Shown here one piece after another: positions 43,477-51,052 of a DNA stretch of 61,108 nucleotides. This stretch comes from Nocardioides guangzhouensis. Lineage in GTDB: Bacteria > Actinomycetota > Actinomycetes > Propionibacteriales > Nocardioidaceae. Location: assembly GCF_004519545.1 (NCBI RefSeq), contig NZ_SDKM01000030.1, positions 1-61,108 on the forward strand. The letters are read 5' to 3'. The first letter of the stretch is position 1. The number at the start of each line of letters is the position of its first letter. The position numbers were made by a program, and so were the translations under genes. The notes below the pieces were generated by a model that was not told the DNA's origin, searched no databases, and saw nothing but the letters and a program-made list of their open reading frames with translations.

Positions 43477-43998
43477 TCAGCCGCGACCCGAGGCGATCTC
43501 CGCCTTCTTGGCCAGCCGGTGCGCCCGGCGGATCTCCGCCTCGCGCATGCGACGTACCTCGTCGGGGGTCTCGGGGACCAGACCGGGGATCGTCCGCGGA
43601 CGGCCCTCGGCGTCGATCGCCACGAACACGAAGTACGCCGAGGCGACGTGCAGCGCGGGTGCCGAGGCGTCCGTCCACGGCTGCGCCTCGACCCGGACCC
43701 CGATCTCCATCGAGGAGTGCCCGGCCCAGTTCACCTGGGCCGAGCAACGCACGATGTCGCCGACGTGGACCGGCTCGAGGAACGCCATCTCGTCGATCGC
43801 GGCGGTCACCGCGGGACCGCCGCTGTGCCGCTGCGCGACCGCGCCCGCGGTGGAGTCCGCGAGCTTCATGATCTCGCCGCCGTGCACGTTGCCGAGCAGG
43901 TTGGCCTCGCGGTTCTGCGTGAGGATCGCCAGGGAGACCCGCGCGTGTGACGGGGACAACAGGGGTCGTCGCGGATCAGGGTCGGGCACGGATCGCAC
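43477..43998 (-). CDS. Acyl-CoA thioesterase (hotdog fold)
   Basis: 173 residues from GTG 43998, preceded by GGGGAG at 8 nt. The single hotdog domain carries NLLGNVHGGEIMKLADSTAG and DEMAFLEPVHVGDIVRCSAQ, then SMEIGVRVEAQPWTD and SAYFVFVAIDAEGRPRTIPG, matching BFIT/YciA-type acyl-CoA thioesterases; the HGG-x-D-like turn and Asp are the probable catalytic region. It hydrolyses acyl-CoA to free acid and CoA in the cytosol. The start lies 16 bp from the divergent LCP gene. Chain-length preference unknown. Confidence 0.9.
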   Translation of the reverse strand: MRSVPDPDPRRPLLSPSHARVSLAILTQNREANLLGNVHGGEIMKLADSTAGAVAQRHSGGPAVTAAIDEMAFLEPVHVGDIVRCSAQVNWAGHSSMEIGVRVEAQPWTDASAPALHVASAYFVFVAIDAEGRPRTIPGLVPETPDEVRRMREAEIRRAHRLAKKAEIASGRG

Positions 43999-44014
43999 GG
44001 TATCGTCTCCCCTC

Positions 44015-45265
44015 ATGTCTGAACGCCCCCAGGGACCGAAGCCGGGCACGCCGGAGTACGACTGGCTGTACGGCGGCTCGTCGTCCCGTGACGACGACGC
44101 GACCGAGGCCATCCGGGCCCCGGGCGCCGGCGCCTCGGGTCGCCCGGCCCCGCAGGACGGCCCCTCGCCGGACCAGACCCGCGTGATCCCGCCCACGCAG
44201 CCGACCGCCCCACCGCACCGGCAGCCCCCGCCGCCGGTGCCCCCGCGGCAGACCGGCAGCGACTCCGGTGGCTCCGGTGGCGGCCGCGGCTTCCGGCCCC
44301 GGTTCCCCCGCCGTCGGTTCCGCATCGTGATGCTGCTGCTCGTGGCGTGGCTGGTGTTCCTGGTCGCGGTCCCGCTCTACGCCTTCTCCAAGGTCTCCAC
44401 CGTCGACGCGTTCCCGAAGGGTGCCCGGCCCGACGACCAGGACGGCACGACGTACCTCGTTGTGGGCAGCGACTCCCGCGAGGACCTGTCCAAGGAGGAG
44501 CGGAAGAGGCTCGGCACCGGCGGCGGCAGCGGCCGTCGCACCGACACGATCATGCTCATGCACATCGGCAAGGGCCCGAACCTGCTGATGTCGATCCCGC
44601 GCGACTCGCTGGTCGACATCCCCGGCCACGGCGTCTCCAAGATCAACGCCGCGTTCGCGTTCGGCGGCCCGAAGCTGCTGGTCAAGACCGTCGAGAAGAA
44701 CACCGGGATCAAGGTCGACAACTACGTCGAGATCGGGTTCGGCGGCTTCGTGGACGTCGTCGACGCGGTCGGCGGCATCGAGATCTGCCCCGAGCGAAAG
44801 ATGAAGGACAAGCTCGCCAACCTCGACATCCCCAAGGGCTGCCAGGAGGCCGACGGCGTCACCGCCCTCGGCTACGCGCGGTCCCGGCACACCGACCCGA
44901 GGTACGGCGACGTCACCCGCGCCCGGCACCAGCGCGAGGTGGTCTCCTCGATCGGCGACGAGGCGACCTCTCCGTGGACGGTCGTCAACCCGGTCCGCTA
45001 CTGGCGCGTGAACATGGCCGGCGCGAAGACGTTCTCGGTCAGCGACGGCACCGGCCCGATCGACCTGGCCCGGTTCGCCTGGGCGATGACCCGGGTCAAC
45101 GGCAAGGACGGCCTGACCTGCGGCGTGCCGATCCGCGACCTCGCGGTGCACTGGGACGAGCAGCGCTCGAAGCAGATGTTCGAGCACATCCGCAACGACG
45201 ACACCGAGGGCATCGGCAAGGGGCTGTGCACGCCCACCGGCCTGCCGAAGTCGATCACCGGCTGA
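44015..45265 (+). CDS. LCP family wall-polymer ligase (second copy)
   Basis: 416 residues. A Pro/Gln-rich cytosolic start of 100 residues (TAPPHRQPPPPVPPRQ) leads to one transmembrane helix (about 104-124, IVMLLLVAWLVFLVAVPLYA) and the LCP domain: TYLVVGSDSREDLSKEERKR, RTDTIMLMHIGKGPNLLMSI, PRDSLVDIPGHGVSKINAAF, GFVDVVDAVGGIEICPERKM and GYARSRHTDPRYGDVTRARH. Two or more Cys lie in the outer domain and may pair. It would ligate a glycopolymer to peptidoglycan. The message may be leaderless: TATCGT lies 8 nt before the ATG and no ribosome site is visible. Confidence 0.93.
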   Translation: MSERPQGPKPGTPEYDWLYGGSSSRDDDATEAIRAPGAGASGRPAPQDGPSPDQTRVIPPTQPTAPPHRQPPPPVPPRQTGSDSGGSGGGRGFRPRFPRRRFRIVMLLLVAWLVFLVAVPLYAFSKVSTVDAFPKGARPDDQDGTTYLVVGSDSREDLSKEERKRLGTGGGSGRRTDTIMLMHIGKGPNLLMSIPRDSLVDIPGHGVSKINAAFAFGGPKLLVKTVEKNTGIKVDNYVEIGFGGFVDVVDAVGGIEICPERKMKDKLANLDIPKGCQEADGVTALGYARSRHTDPRYGDVTRARHQREVVSSIGDEATSPWTVVNPVRYWRVNMAGAKTFSVSDGTGPIDLARFAWAMTRVNGKDGLTCGVPIRDLAVHWDEQRSKQMFEHIRNDDTEGIGKGLCTPTGLPKSITG

Positions 45266-45284
45266 GTGCTGGTGTCGCGACAGT

Positions 45285-45344
45285 GATTCCCCGGTCGTCC
45301 GGGGAATCAGTGCCCGGTCAGGGAATGCTTTCCGTGACCGGGCA
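45285..45344. repeat. Intergenic two-hairpin repeat element, copy B
   Basis: GATTCCCCGG (45285-45294) pairs perfectly with CCGGGGAATC (45299-45308) around a TCGT loop, and TGCCCGGTCA (45311-45320) pairs with TGACCGGGCA (45335-45344). A further reverse copy, TCCCTGACCGG, follows at 45351. Both modules recur near 22293-22351. The first hairpin is 20 bp past the LCP stop and is a plausible terminator. The rest of the gap to 45487 holds the sigma-gene promoter region. Confidence 0.78.
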
Positions 45345-45408
45345 TCGATTTCCCTGACCGGCCAGGGGTCGGCAGCAGCATCGGAGCGGACGCCCGCGTC
45401 CGAAATGA

Positions 45409-45442
45409 CCGGAAACTGCTGCGTCGGCCAACCGTTTTCCGG
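45409..45442. promoter_or_regulatory. Inverted repeat CCGGAAA-N20-TTTCCGG upstream of the sigma gene
   Basis: Two perfect 7-bp arms (45409-45415 and 45436-45442) are 20 bp apart, 46 bp before the sigma factor ATG. The distance from arm to arm (27 bp start to start) puts them on nearly the same face of the helix. It could be the operator or, with GGAAAC as a -35-like box, part of an autoregulated ECF promoter for the protease operon. Confidence 0.4.
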
Positions 45443-45487
45443 TAGACCGTGTATCAGGAGCACGCCTTCCCTCACCTTGTGGGCGTG

Positions 45488-46084
45488 ATGAGCATGCACG
45501 AAACGGCGGAGAACCCCTCGTCCTCCTCCGTCTGGGACGCTGCGGGGAGCGCGTTCCGGCGTTGGCGTGACGGGGACCAGCGCGCCCTCGACGACCTGGT
45601 CCGGCTGATGAGCCCGGTGCTGTGGCACGTCGTGCGCGCAACCGGTCTCGAGCGGGAGCCGTCCGAGGACGTCGTCCAGAGCACCTGGCTGGCGATGGTC
45701 CGCTCGGCCGACCGCATCTCCGACCCGCAGGCCGTCTCGGGCTGGCTGTGCACCACCGCGCGCCGCGAGGCGTGGCGGACCCGCAAGCAGTCCACGCGCA
45801 GCACCCCGGTCGAGGACGACGCGCTGGAGTTCCGGCTGCCGTCCCCGGACTCGCCCGAGTCGACCGTGGTGCTCGACGACGAGCACCGGACCCTGTGGTC
45901 CGCGCTCTCCCGGCTCAACGAGCGGTGCCAGCGGCTGCTGCGCATCGTCGCCACGGAGCAACGCCCGGACTACACGCGGATCGCGGCGGACCTCCAGATG
46001 CCGGTCGGCAGCATCGGCCCCACCCGCGGTCGCTGCCTGGACAAGCTGCGGGCCGAACTGAACCGCACGGGGGGTGCGCGATGA
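45488..46084 (+). CDS. ECF-like RNA polymerase sigma factor of the protease operon
   Basis: 198 residues from ATG 45488 (GTG 45449, GTG 45479 and ATG 45494 are alternatives). Region 2 spans about 25-95: AFRRWRDGDQRALDDLVRLM, PSEDVVQSTWLAMVRSADRI and QAVSGWLCTTARREAWRTRK. Region 4 (about 140-190) contains ALSRLNERCQRLLRIVATEQ, YTRIAADLQMPVGSIGPTRG and RCLDKLRAELNR, the recognition helix. No anti-sigma gene with a known motif follows. It overlaps or nearly touches the next gene (20 bp) and heads a four-gene operon, so it probably drives expression of the proteases. Confidence 0.9.
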   Translation: MSMHETAENPSSSSVWDAAGSAFRRWRDGDQRALDDLVRLMSPVLWHVVRATGLEREPSEDVVQSTWLAMVRSADRISDPQAVSGWLCTTARREAWRTRKQSTRSTPVEDDALEFRLPSPDSPESTVVLDDEHRTLWSALSRLNERCQRLLRIVATEQRPDYTRIAADLQMPVGSIGPTRGRCLDKLRAELNRTGGAR

Positions 46085-46103
46085 CCAGCACCGGAGGTGC
46101 CCG

Positions 46104-46610
46104 ATGAACGCTGTGCCCACCGACGACGAGCTCCTCGCCTCGATCCGCGACCTGTTCGAGGTGGTCGACCCGCCGCCGGCCGACCTCGCGGACGGCGTGC
46201 TGGCCGCGCTGGCCGCGGCGGACCTCGAGCTCGAGTACGAGCTGCTCACGCTGGTCGAGTCGACCGGCGTGCCGAACGGCGTCCGCTCGGCCGACACCGG
46301 AAGCGACACCGACAGCGGCCCGTGGACGCTGGAGTACTCCAGCGACACCTGCCACCTGCTGGTCCGGGTCAGCACGGTCGACGGCACGCGCCGCATCGAC
46401 GGCTGGGTGGTGCCGGCGGTCCCCATGGCCGTGTCGCTCTCCCCGGTCGGCAGCTCCGGGGTGACCGCCCAGGAGACGCAGGTCGACGACCACGGCCGCT
46501 TCGAGTTCACCGCGCCCGGCTCCGGCCAGGCCCGGCTCTCGTTCGTCCCGGCGGCCGGCGACGACCCCACCGCTCCGCGGCCGTTCGCGACCCCGCCGTT
46601 CCTCGTCTGA
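46104..46610 (+). CDS. Accessory protein of the sigma-protease operon
   Basis: 168 residues from ATG 46104 with CCGGAGG 6 nt upstream. Residues 1-50 form acidic amphipathic helices (DDELLASIRDLFEVVDPPPA, DLADGVLAALAAADLELEYE), then a linker, then a beta-rich part (TLEYSSDTCHLLVRVSTVDG, RIDGWVVPAVPMAVSLSPVG, DDHGRFEFTAPGSGQARLSF) resembling carboxypeptidase-regulatory or transthyretin-like folds. There is no signal peptide or membrane helix. It occupies the place of an anti-sigma factor, and could be a sigma partner or a protease substrate; neither is shown by the sequence. One Cys only. Confidence 0.8.
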   Translation: MNAVPTDDELLASIRDLFEVVDPPPADLADGVLAALAAADLELEYELLTLVESTGVPNGVRSADTGSDTDSGPWTLEYSSDTCHLLVRVSTVDGTRRIDGWVVPAVPMAVSLSPVGSSGVTAQETQVDDHGRFEFTAPGSGQARLSFVPAAGDDPTAPRPFATPPFLV

Positions 46611-46667
46611 CGCACCGCCCGAGTCCGACACCCGACCCCCTCTCCCTACGCATCGGAGTCCTCCCCC

Positions 46668-48338
46668 ATGGCAACACCGCCTTCCGACGGCACGCGCAAC
46701 GGCGCCGGGCGACAGTCCGCGCGTCTCGCCAACCGCGAGCCCCTCGTGCCGTCCAAGCACGTGCTCGACACCGTTCAGGGGCGGATCCTCAACCCCGCCA
46801 CCGCGATGCCGGTCGACGGTGCGCCACCACGCTCGACGGTGTACGTCGGGCCCCGGGTCACCATTGCGTGGTCGGGCCGGACCGACCTGCAGATCGAGCG
46901 GCTCACCGCCATCGCCGACCGGCTCGGCTGGGTTGCCACCGTCACCCGGGACGGCCGTCAGGGCGAGGGCAAGCGTGCCTACCGGGACCGCGTGCCGGAG
47001 CTCGGGCTGGTGCGCCTCGACCTGACGGTCAACGAGAAGAAGGCCACGGCCACCGCGCCGGACGGCTGGGTGCTCATCCAGAACGCCCGCCAGGAGCACG
47101 GACCTGCGGCGATGCGGGGTGTCGGTCTCGACCACGTCGTCATGGTCCGCAGCGACCTCGAGGCCAACCCCTTCCACTCGCCGACCCCGTTCCACTCCCC
47201 CACACCGTTCCACTCGCCCACGCCGTTCCACTCGCCGACCGGCTACTCCGCACCGGTCTCGTCGTACGGCGCGCCCGGGAGCGGCGGCCGCCAGCCGGTC
47301 GCGTACGTCGGTCCGCCGCCCGTACGTCGCTCCGACACGGACGTGACGGGCCGCCGTCCGGTGGTGGCCGTCCTCGACACCGGCTGCGGCGACCACCCGT
47401 GGCTGCGGGGGATCGTCAAGCAGGGCGTCAGGCTCGGCAGCCAGGACATCGGCTACGTCGACGACGAGTCGGACCCCGAGAAGTGGTTCGACCAGGTGGG
47501 CGCCCTCGACGGCGGCATCGACGCGCAGGCCGGCCACGGCACCTTCATCTGCGGACTGGTCCACCAGGCCTGCCCCGACGCCGACATCCTGGCCTGGCGC
47601 ATCGTCGGCTCCGAGGGACCCATCGTCGAGACCGATCTCGTCGACACGCTTCGCCAGATCGCCGAGGTCGCCCGCCGGCACCGCGACGACGAGCCCGGCG
47701 GCCACCCGATCGACGTCCTCAACCTGTCGATGGGGTACTACCACGAGACCGCCGAGGACGGGGAGTTCGACTCCACCCTGTACGAGATCCTCGAGCTGCT
47801 CGGCCAGTGCGGTGTGGCCGTGATCTGCTCGGCCGGCAACGACGCCACCTCGCGGCCGATGTTCCCCGCGGCGTTCGCGCCGTGGAAGGACAGGAAGGGG
47901 CCGGTCAAGAACAAGCGGGGGCTGGTGCCGATCACGTCCGTGGGCGCGCTCAACCCCAACCTCGTGGACGACTCGCTGTTCAGCAACGCCGGGCCGTGGG
48001 TCTCGACGTACGCCGAGGGCGCGATGCTCCTCAGCACCATCCCTCCCTTCGAGGGCGGGCTCCAGCCGATGGCCCGGACGAAGGCCTTCCAGCGGGACCG
48101 GGCGTCGATCGACCCGGACGACTACCGCGGGCGGTTCGCCCTCTGGAGCGGCACGTCCTTCGCCGCCCCGCTGTTCGCGGGTCGGGTGGCCGCGCACCTC
48201 GTCGACGGCATCGATCCCGGCCAGGACGGCCGCGAGGACGCGGTGAAGCGGGCACGCGCGGCCGTGTCGGCGGCGATCAGGGACGCAGCCGCACGTGCGA
48301 AGAAGGCACTGGAGGACGGCATCCCGGTCACGCCATGA
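46668..48338 (+). CDS. Cytosolic subtilisin-like (S8) serine protease with FHSPT repeat linker
   Basis: 556 residues, no signal peptide. Residues 1-165 are an alpha/beta N-terminal domain of unknown fold (prodomain-like). A linker with four copies of PFHSPT (168-191) follows, then the S8 domain: Asp237 in VVAVLDTGCGDHPW, His290 in QAGHGTFICGLVHQ, oxyanion Asn391 in CSAGNDATSRPMFP and Ser497 in WSGTSFAAPLFAGR, a complete triad. A helical Lys/Ala-rich tail closes it. Members with this layout are coded beside TPR-CHAT proteins in actinobacteria. It lies 57 bp after the accessory gene and 7 bp before the CHAT gene. Lack of a secretion signal argues for an intracellular target. Confidence 0.93.
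   Translation: MATPPSDGTRNGAGRQSARLANREPLVPSKHVLDTVQGRILNPATAMPVDGAPPRSTVYVGPRVTIAWSGRTDLQIERLTAIADRLGWVATVTRDGRQGEGKRAYRDRVPELGLVRLDLTVNEKKATATAPDGWVLIQNARQEHGPAAMRGVGLDHVVMVRSDLEANPFHSPTPFHSPTPFHSPTPFHSPTGYSAPVSSYGAPGSGGRQPVAYVGPPPVRRSDTDVTGRRPVVAVLDTGCGDHPWLRGIVKQGVRLGSQDIGYVDDESDPEKWFDQVGALDGGIDAQAGHGTFICGLVHQACPDADILAWRIVGSEGPIVETDLVDTLRQIAEVARRHRDDEPGGHPIDVLNLSMGYYHETAEDGEFDSTLYEILELLGQCGVAVICSAGNDATSRPMFPAAFAPWKDRKGPVKNKRGLVPITSVGALNPNLVDDSLFSNAGPWVSTYAEGAMLLSTIPPFEGGLQPMARTKAFQRDRASIDPDDYRGRFALWSGTSFAAPLFAGRVAAHLVDGIDPGQDGREDAVKRARAAVSAAIRDAAARAKKALEDGIPVTP
47169..47240 (+). repeat. Four 18-bp tandem repeats coding PFHSPT
   Basis: Four near-identical 18-bp units (consensus CCGTTCCACTCSCCSACS) encode PFHSPT four times in the linker between the N-terminal domain and the catalytic domain of the S8 protease. 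The units differ mainly at third positions, which suggests the protein repeat is under selection. Confidence 0.92.
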
Positions 48339-48345
48339 TGTGCCC

Positions 48346-50865
48346 ATGGCCGAGTCGGGGGAGGTGTACGCCCGGGCCCTGAGCGCGGCCAGCGCGGGGC
48401 GCTTCCCCCAGGCACGCCGCCTGCTCGACCGCGCGCGCGTCCTCACCACCGACGTCGACCTGCTCGCCCGCATCGAGCTGACCTCCGCCTACGTCGTCGC
48501 CGAGACCGGCGACCCCGCCGCCGCGACGGCGACCTGTCGCGCCCTGCTGGACCGCTCGGACCTCCGCGACGACACCGTCGGCCGGACCTGGCTCCAGCTC
48601 GGCCTGCTGCAGATGCGTGCCGGTGAGGCCGGCGAGGCCATGGTCTCGTTCGGCGAGGCGGCGACCCGGCTCGGCACCGACCCCGAGGCGTTCGGCCGGG
48701 TGCTGAACAACCGGGGCAACGTGCACCTCCAGCGCGGCGACGCGGCCTCGGCGGCCGCCGACTTCGCCGAGGCGGACGTCCAGTTCGGCCGGGCCGGGCT
48801 CGACGTCGAGCGCGCGAAGGCACGGTTCAACCGCGGCTACGCCGAGCTCCTGCGCGGGGACCTGGTTGCCGCCCTGCGGGGCATGGACGACGCGCGCGAC
48901 GTTCTCGCGCCGCTCTCGCCGGCGTACCGCGCGACCGTCGAGCAGGACCGCGCCGAGGTGCTGGTCGCGGCCGGCATGTCCCGCGAGGCGGCCCGGGCGC
49001 TGGAGGCCGCCGCGTCGGCTTACGGCGCCCGGCGGCTGCGGCGCTTCCAGGCCGACTGCGAGCTCACCCTCGCCCAGACCCTCCTGCGCGGCGACCCGGC
49101 CAGGGCCCGGGTGGTGGCGCGCCGGGCGGCCCGACGGTTCCGCGCCCAGGACAGCGAGCTGCCGGCACTGCGGGCCGAGGGCGTGGCGGCCGCGGCCGAG
49201 GTGGCCGCCGGAGGTCGGGCACCGGCGCTGCTGCGCCGGCTGGACGAGCTCGCGCGGTGCCTCGACGAGCGCGACGACAGACGGGACGCGACCCCGCTGC
49301 GGCTCCAGGGCGTCCGGCTGGCGACACAGCGCGGCGACCTCGACGACGCGGCGGCCCGGCTGGGCGGGGTCCGGGTGCGCCCGGCCGACCCGCTCGCCGT
49401 ACGCCTGCACTGGCGGGAGGTCCGCGCCGAGCTGGCCGAGGCCCGCGGCCGCCGGGCCGAGGCACGCACGCAGGTGCGCGCGGGGCTGGCCGACCTGCAC
49501 GACTGGCAGTCGTCGTTCGGCAGCCTGGACCTGCAGAGCACGCTGGTCGGGCACGGCCGCGACCTCGCCCAGATGGGGTTGCGCTCGGCGCTCTCGGACG
49601 GCCGCCCCGAGCTGGTGCTGGAGTGGTCCGAGCGGGCCCGTGCCCTGGTCGGCCGGGTGGCCCCGGTCCGGCCACCGCGCGACCCCGCCCTGGCGGCCGA
49701 CCTCACCGAGCTCCGCGTCCTCCACGGCGCCCAGCCCGCACCCCGCTCGCCCGAGGCCCGGCGCCGCGACGAGCTGGCAGCGGCGATCCGGCAGCGCAGC
49801 TGGTACGGCGAGGGCGGCGGCGAGGTGGGCGAGCCGACGTCGCCCGACGCGCTGCGCGCGGAGCTCGCCGCGACCGACTCGGCGCTGGTGGCGCACGTCG
49901 TCGTCGACGGCCGGCTCGCCGCCCTCGTGCTCACGCCCGACCACGCCGCGGTGCACGACCTCGGCCCGGCGGACGACGTACGCCGGCTCCTCGACGCGGT
50001 CGCCGCCGACCTCGACATGGCGGGCTCGGACCTGGCCGGACCCTTCGCCGCCGCGATCCGCGGGTCGCTCACCCAGCGGCTGGCCACGGTGGGCGACCGG
50101 CTGCTCGGCCCGTTGCTGCCGGCGCTCGGCGACCGCCGGGCGGTGCTGACCCCGTCGGGGCACCTCGCGGGCACGCCGTGGTCACTGCTGCCGGGCCTGG
50201 CCGCCCGCCCGCTCACGATCCCGACCTCAGCGACCCGCTGGGTCGAGCAGCGCGCTGCGGCCGCACCGGGAGACGCACCGGGAGACGGGCCTGGAGACGG
50301 GCCTGGAGACGGGCCGGTCGGCGGTCGGGTCGGCCTGGTGGCCGGGCCGCACGTGCCCCGTGGTGAGGAGGAGGTCACCAAGGCCGGGTCGCGCTGGCCC
50401 GGTGCCGAGGTCCTGGTCGGCGCGGACGCGACCGCAGCCCGGGTCAGCGACCTGGCCGCCCGGGTCGACGTCCTGCACCTGGCCGGCCACGGGCGGCACC
50501 CCGGTGACAACCCGTTGTTCTCGGCGATCGAACTGGTCGACGGACCGTGGTTCGGCTACGACATCGACCAGCTCGCAGCCACCCCCGACGTGGTGGTGCT
50601 CTCGGCCTGCGAGCTCGGCCGGGTCGCGGTCCGCTCCGGCGAGGAGGCGGTCGGGATGAGTGCCGCCTGGCTGCACGCCGGTGCCCGCGCCGTGGTCTCC
50701 TCCCCCGCCCTCGTCGCCGACGACGTCGCCTGCGAGGTGCTGGCCGCGTGGCACGGCCGGGTCAGCCACGGCGAGGCGCCGGCCGACGCGCTGGCCGCGG
50801 CTTCGGCGGACCTGCCCGCCGGCGGCGCGCCCTCGCCGTTCCTCTGCTTCGGCGCGGGTTGGTGA
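48346..50865 (+). CDS. TPR-CHAT caspase-like protease
   Basis: 839 residues from ATG 48346. The N-terminal 400 residues or so are TPR-type helical repeats (ARALSAASAGRFPQARRLLD, GRTWLQLGLLQMRAGEAGEA, GRVLNNRGNVHLQRGDAASA, ARFNRGYAELLRGDLVAALR), typical of peptide-sensing scaffolds. After a helical middle, a GDxP repeat linker leads to the CHAT domain (clan CD protease, kin to caspases and separase): His715 in LHLAGHGRHPGDNPLFSAIE and Cys755 in VVLSACELGRVAVRSGEEAV, a full His-Cys dyad, then MSAAWLHAGARAVVSSPALV. It is coded 7 bp after the S8 protease. The dyad indicates an active protease; substrate unknown. Confidence 0.93.
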   Translation: MAESGEVYARALSAASAGRFPQARRLLDRARVLTTDVDLLARIELTSAYVVAETGDPAAATATCRALLDRSDLRDDTVGRTWLQLGLLQMRAGEAGEAMVSFGEAATRLGTDPEAFGRVLNNRGNVHLQRGDAASAAADFAEADVQFGRAGLDVERAKARFNRGYAELLRGDLVAALRGMDDARDVLAPLSPAYRATVEQDRAEVLVAAGMSREAARALEAAASAYGARRLRRFQADCELTLAQTLLRGDPARARVVARRAARRFRAQDSELPALRAEGVAAAAEVAAGGRAPALLRRLDELARCLDERDDRRDATPLRLQGVRLATQRGDLDDAAARLGGVRVRPADPLAVRLHWREVRAELAEARGRRAEARTQVRAGLADLHDWQSSFGSLDLQSTLVGHGRDLAQMGLRSALSDGRPELVLEWSERARALVGRVAPVRPPRDPALAADLTELRVLHGAQPAPRSPEARRRDELAAAIRQRSWYGEGGGEVGEPTSPDALRAELAATDSALVAHVVVDGRLAALVLTPDHAAVHDLGPADDVRRLLDAVAADLDMAGSDLAGPFAAAIRGSLTQRLATVGDRLLGPLLPALGDRRAVLTPSGHLAGTPWSLLPGLAARPLTIPTSATRWVEQRAAAAPGDAPGDGPGDGPGDGPVGGRVGLVAGPHVPRGEEEVTKAGSRWPGAEVLVGADATAARVSDLAARVDVLHLAGHGRHPGDNPLFSAIELVDGPWFGYDIDQLAATPDVVVLSACELGRVAVRSGEEAVGMSAAWLHAGARAVVSSPALVADDVACEVLAAWHGRVSHGEAPADALAAASADLPAGGAPSPFLCFGAGW
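50269..50316 (+). repeat. Four 12-bp tandem repeats coding GDxP
   Basis: Units at 50269, 50281, 50293 and 50305 (GGAGACGGGCCT and variants; two are identical) encode a GDAP/GDGP linker just before the CHAT catalytic domain. Confidence 0.85.
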
Positions 50866-50866
50866 C

Positions 50867-50885
50867 CTCCGGAAGGAATCCGGAG
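50867..50885. terminator. Hairpin CTCCGGA-N5-TCCGGAG after the CHAT gene
   Basis: Perfect 7-bp arms with a 5-nt loop start one base after the CHAT stop codon. No T-run follows. A plausible U-less terminator of the protease operon. Confidence 0.55.
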
Positions 50886-50947
50886 ACGGGATGTATCTAT
50901 CGCGTTGCCCGCTGCTCCTCTCCCGTAGATCGCCGCGGGGAAACGGG

Positions 50948-51021
50948 CCGGGTCGCGCGGGGGGCGACCCGGTCCGTACGGGGTCTGGTGGGCCCCGGGT
51001 CTGGTCGGCTCGGGGTCTGGT
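50948..51021. repeat. Hairpin followed by three 16-bp tandem repeats
   Basis: CCGGGTCGC (50948-50956) pairs with GCGACCCGG (50964-50972). GGGTCTGGT then occurs at 50981, 50997 and 51013, exactly 16 bp apart. They lie in the 187-bp gap before the DUF6328-like gene, the third repeat ending 31 bp before its ATG. They could be an operator array; otherwise I see nothing in the gap. Confidence 0.65.
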
Positions 51022-51052
51022 CAACGGGGGCGCTGACCGGTACGCATGGCCC

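Noticed and set aside
41345..43990. Plus-strand open frame running into the second LCP gene
   Set aside because: Only the part from ATG 44015 is coding; the upstream part lies opposite the real LCP, thioesterase and glycosyltransferase genes.
47169..47240. Short repeat array as a possible CRISPR
   Set aside because: Units are 18 bp, directly adjoining and in frame inside the S8 protease gene; there are no spacers and no cas genes.
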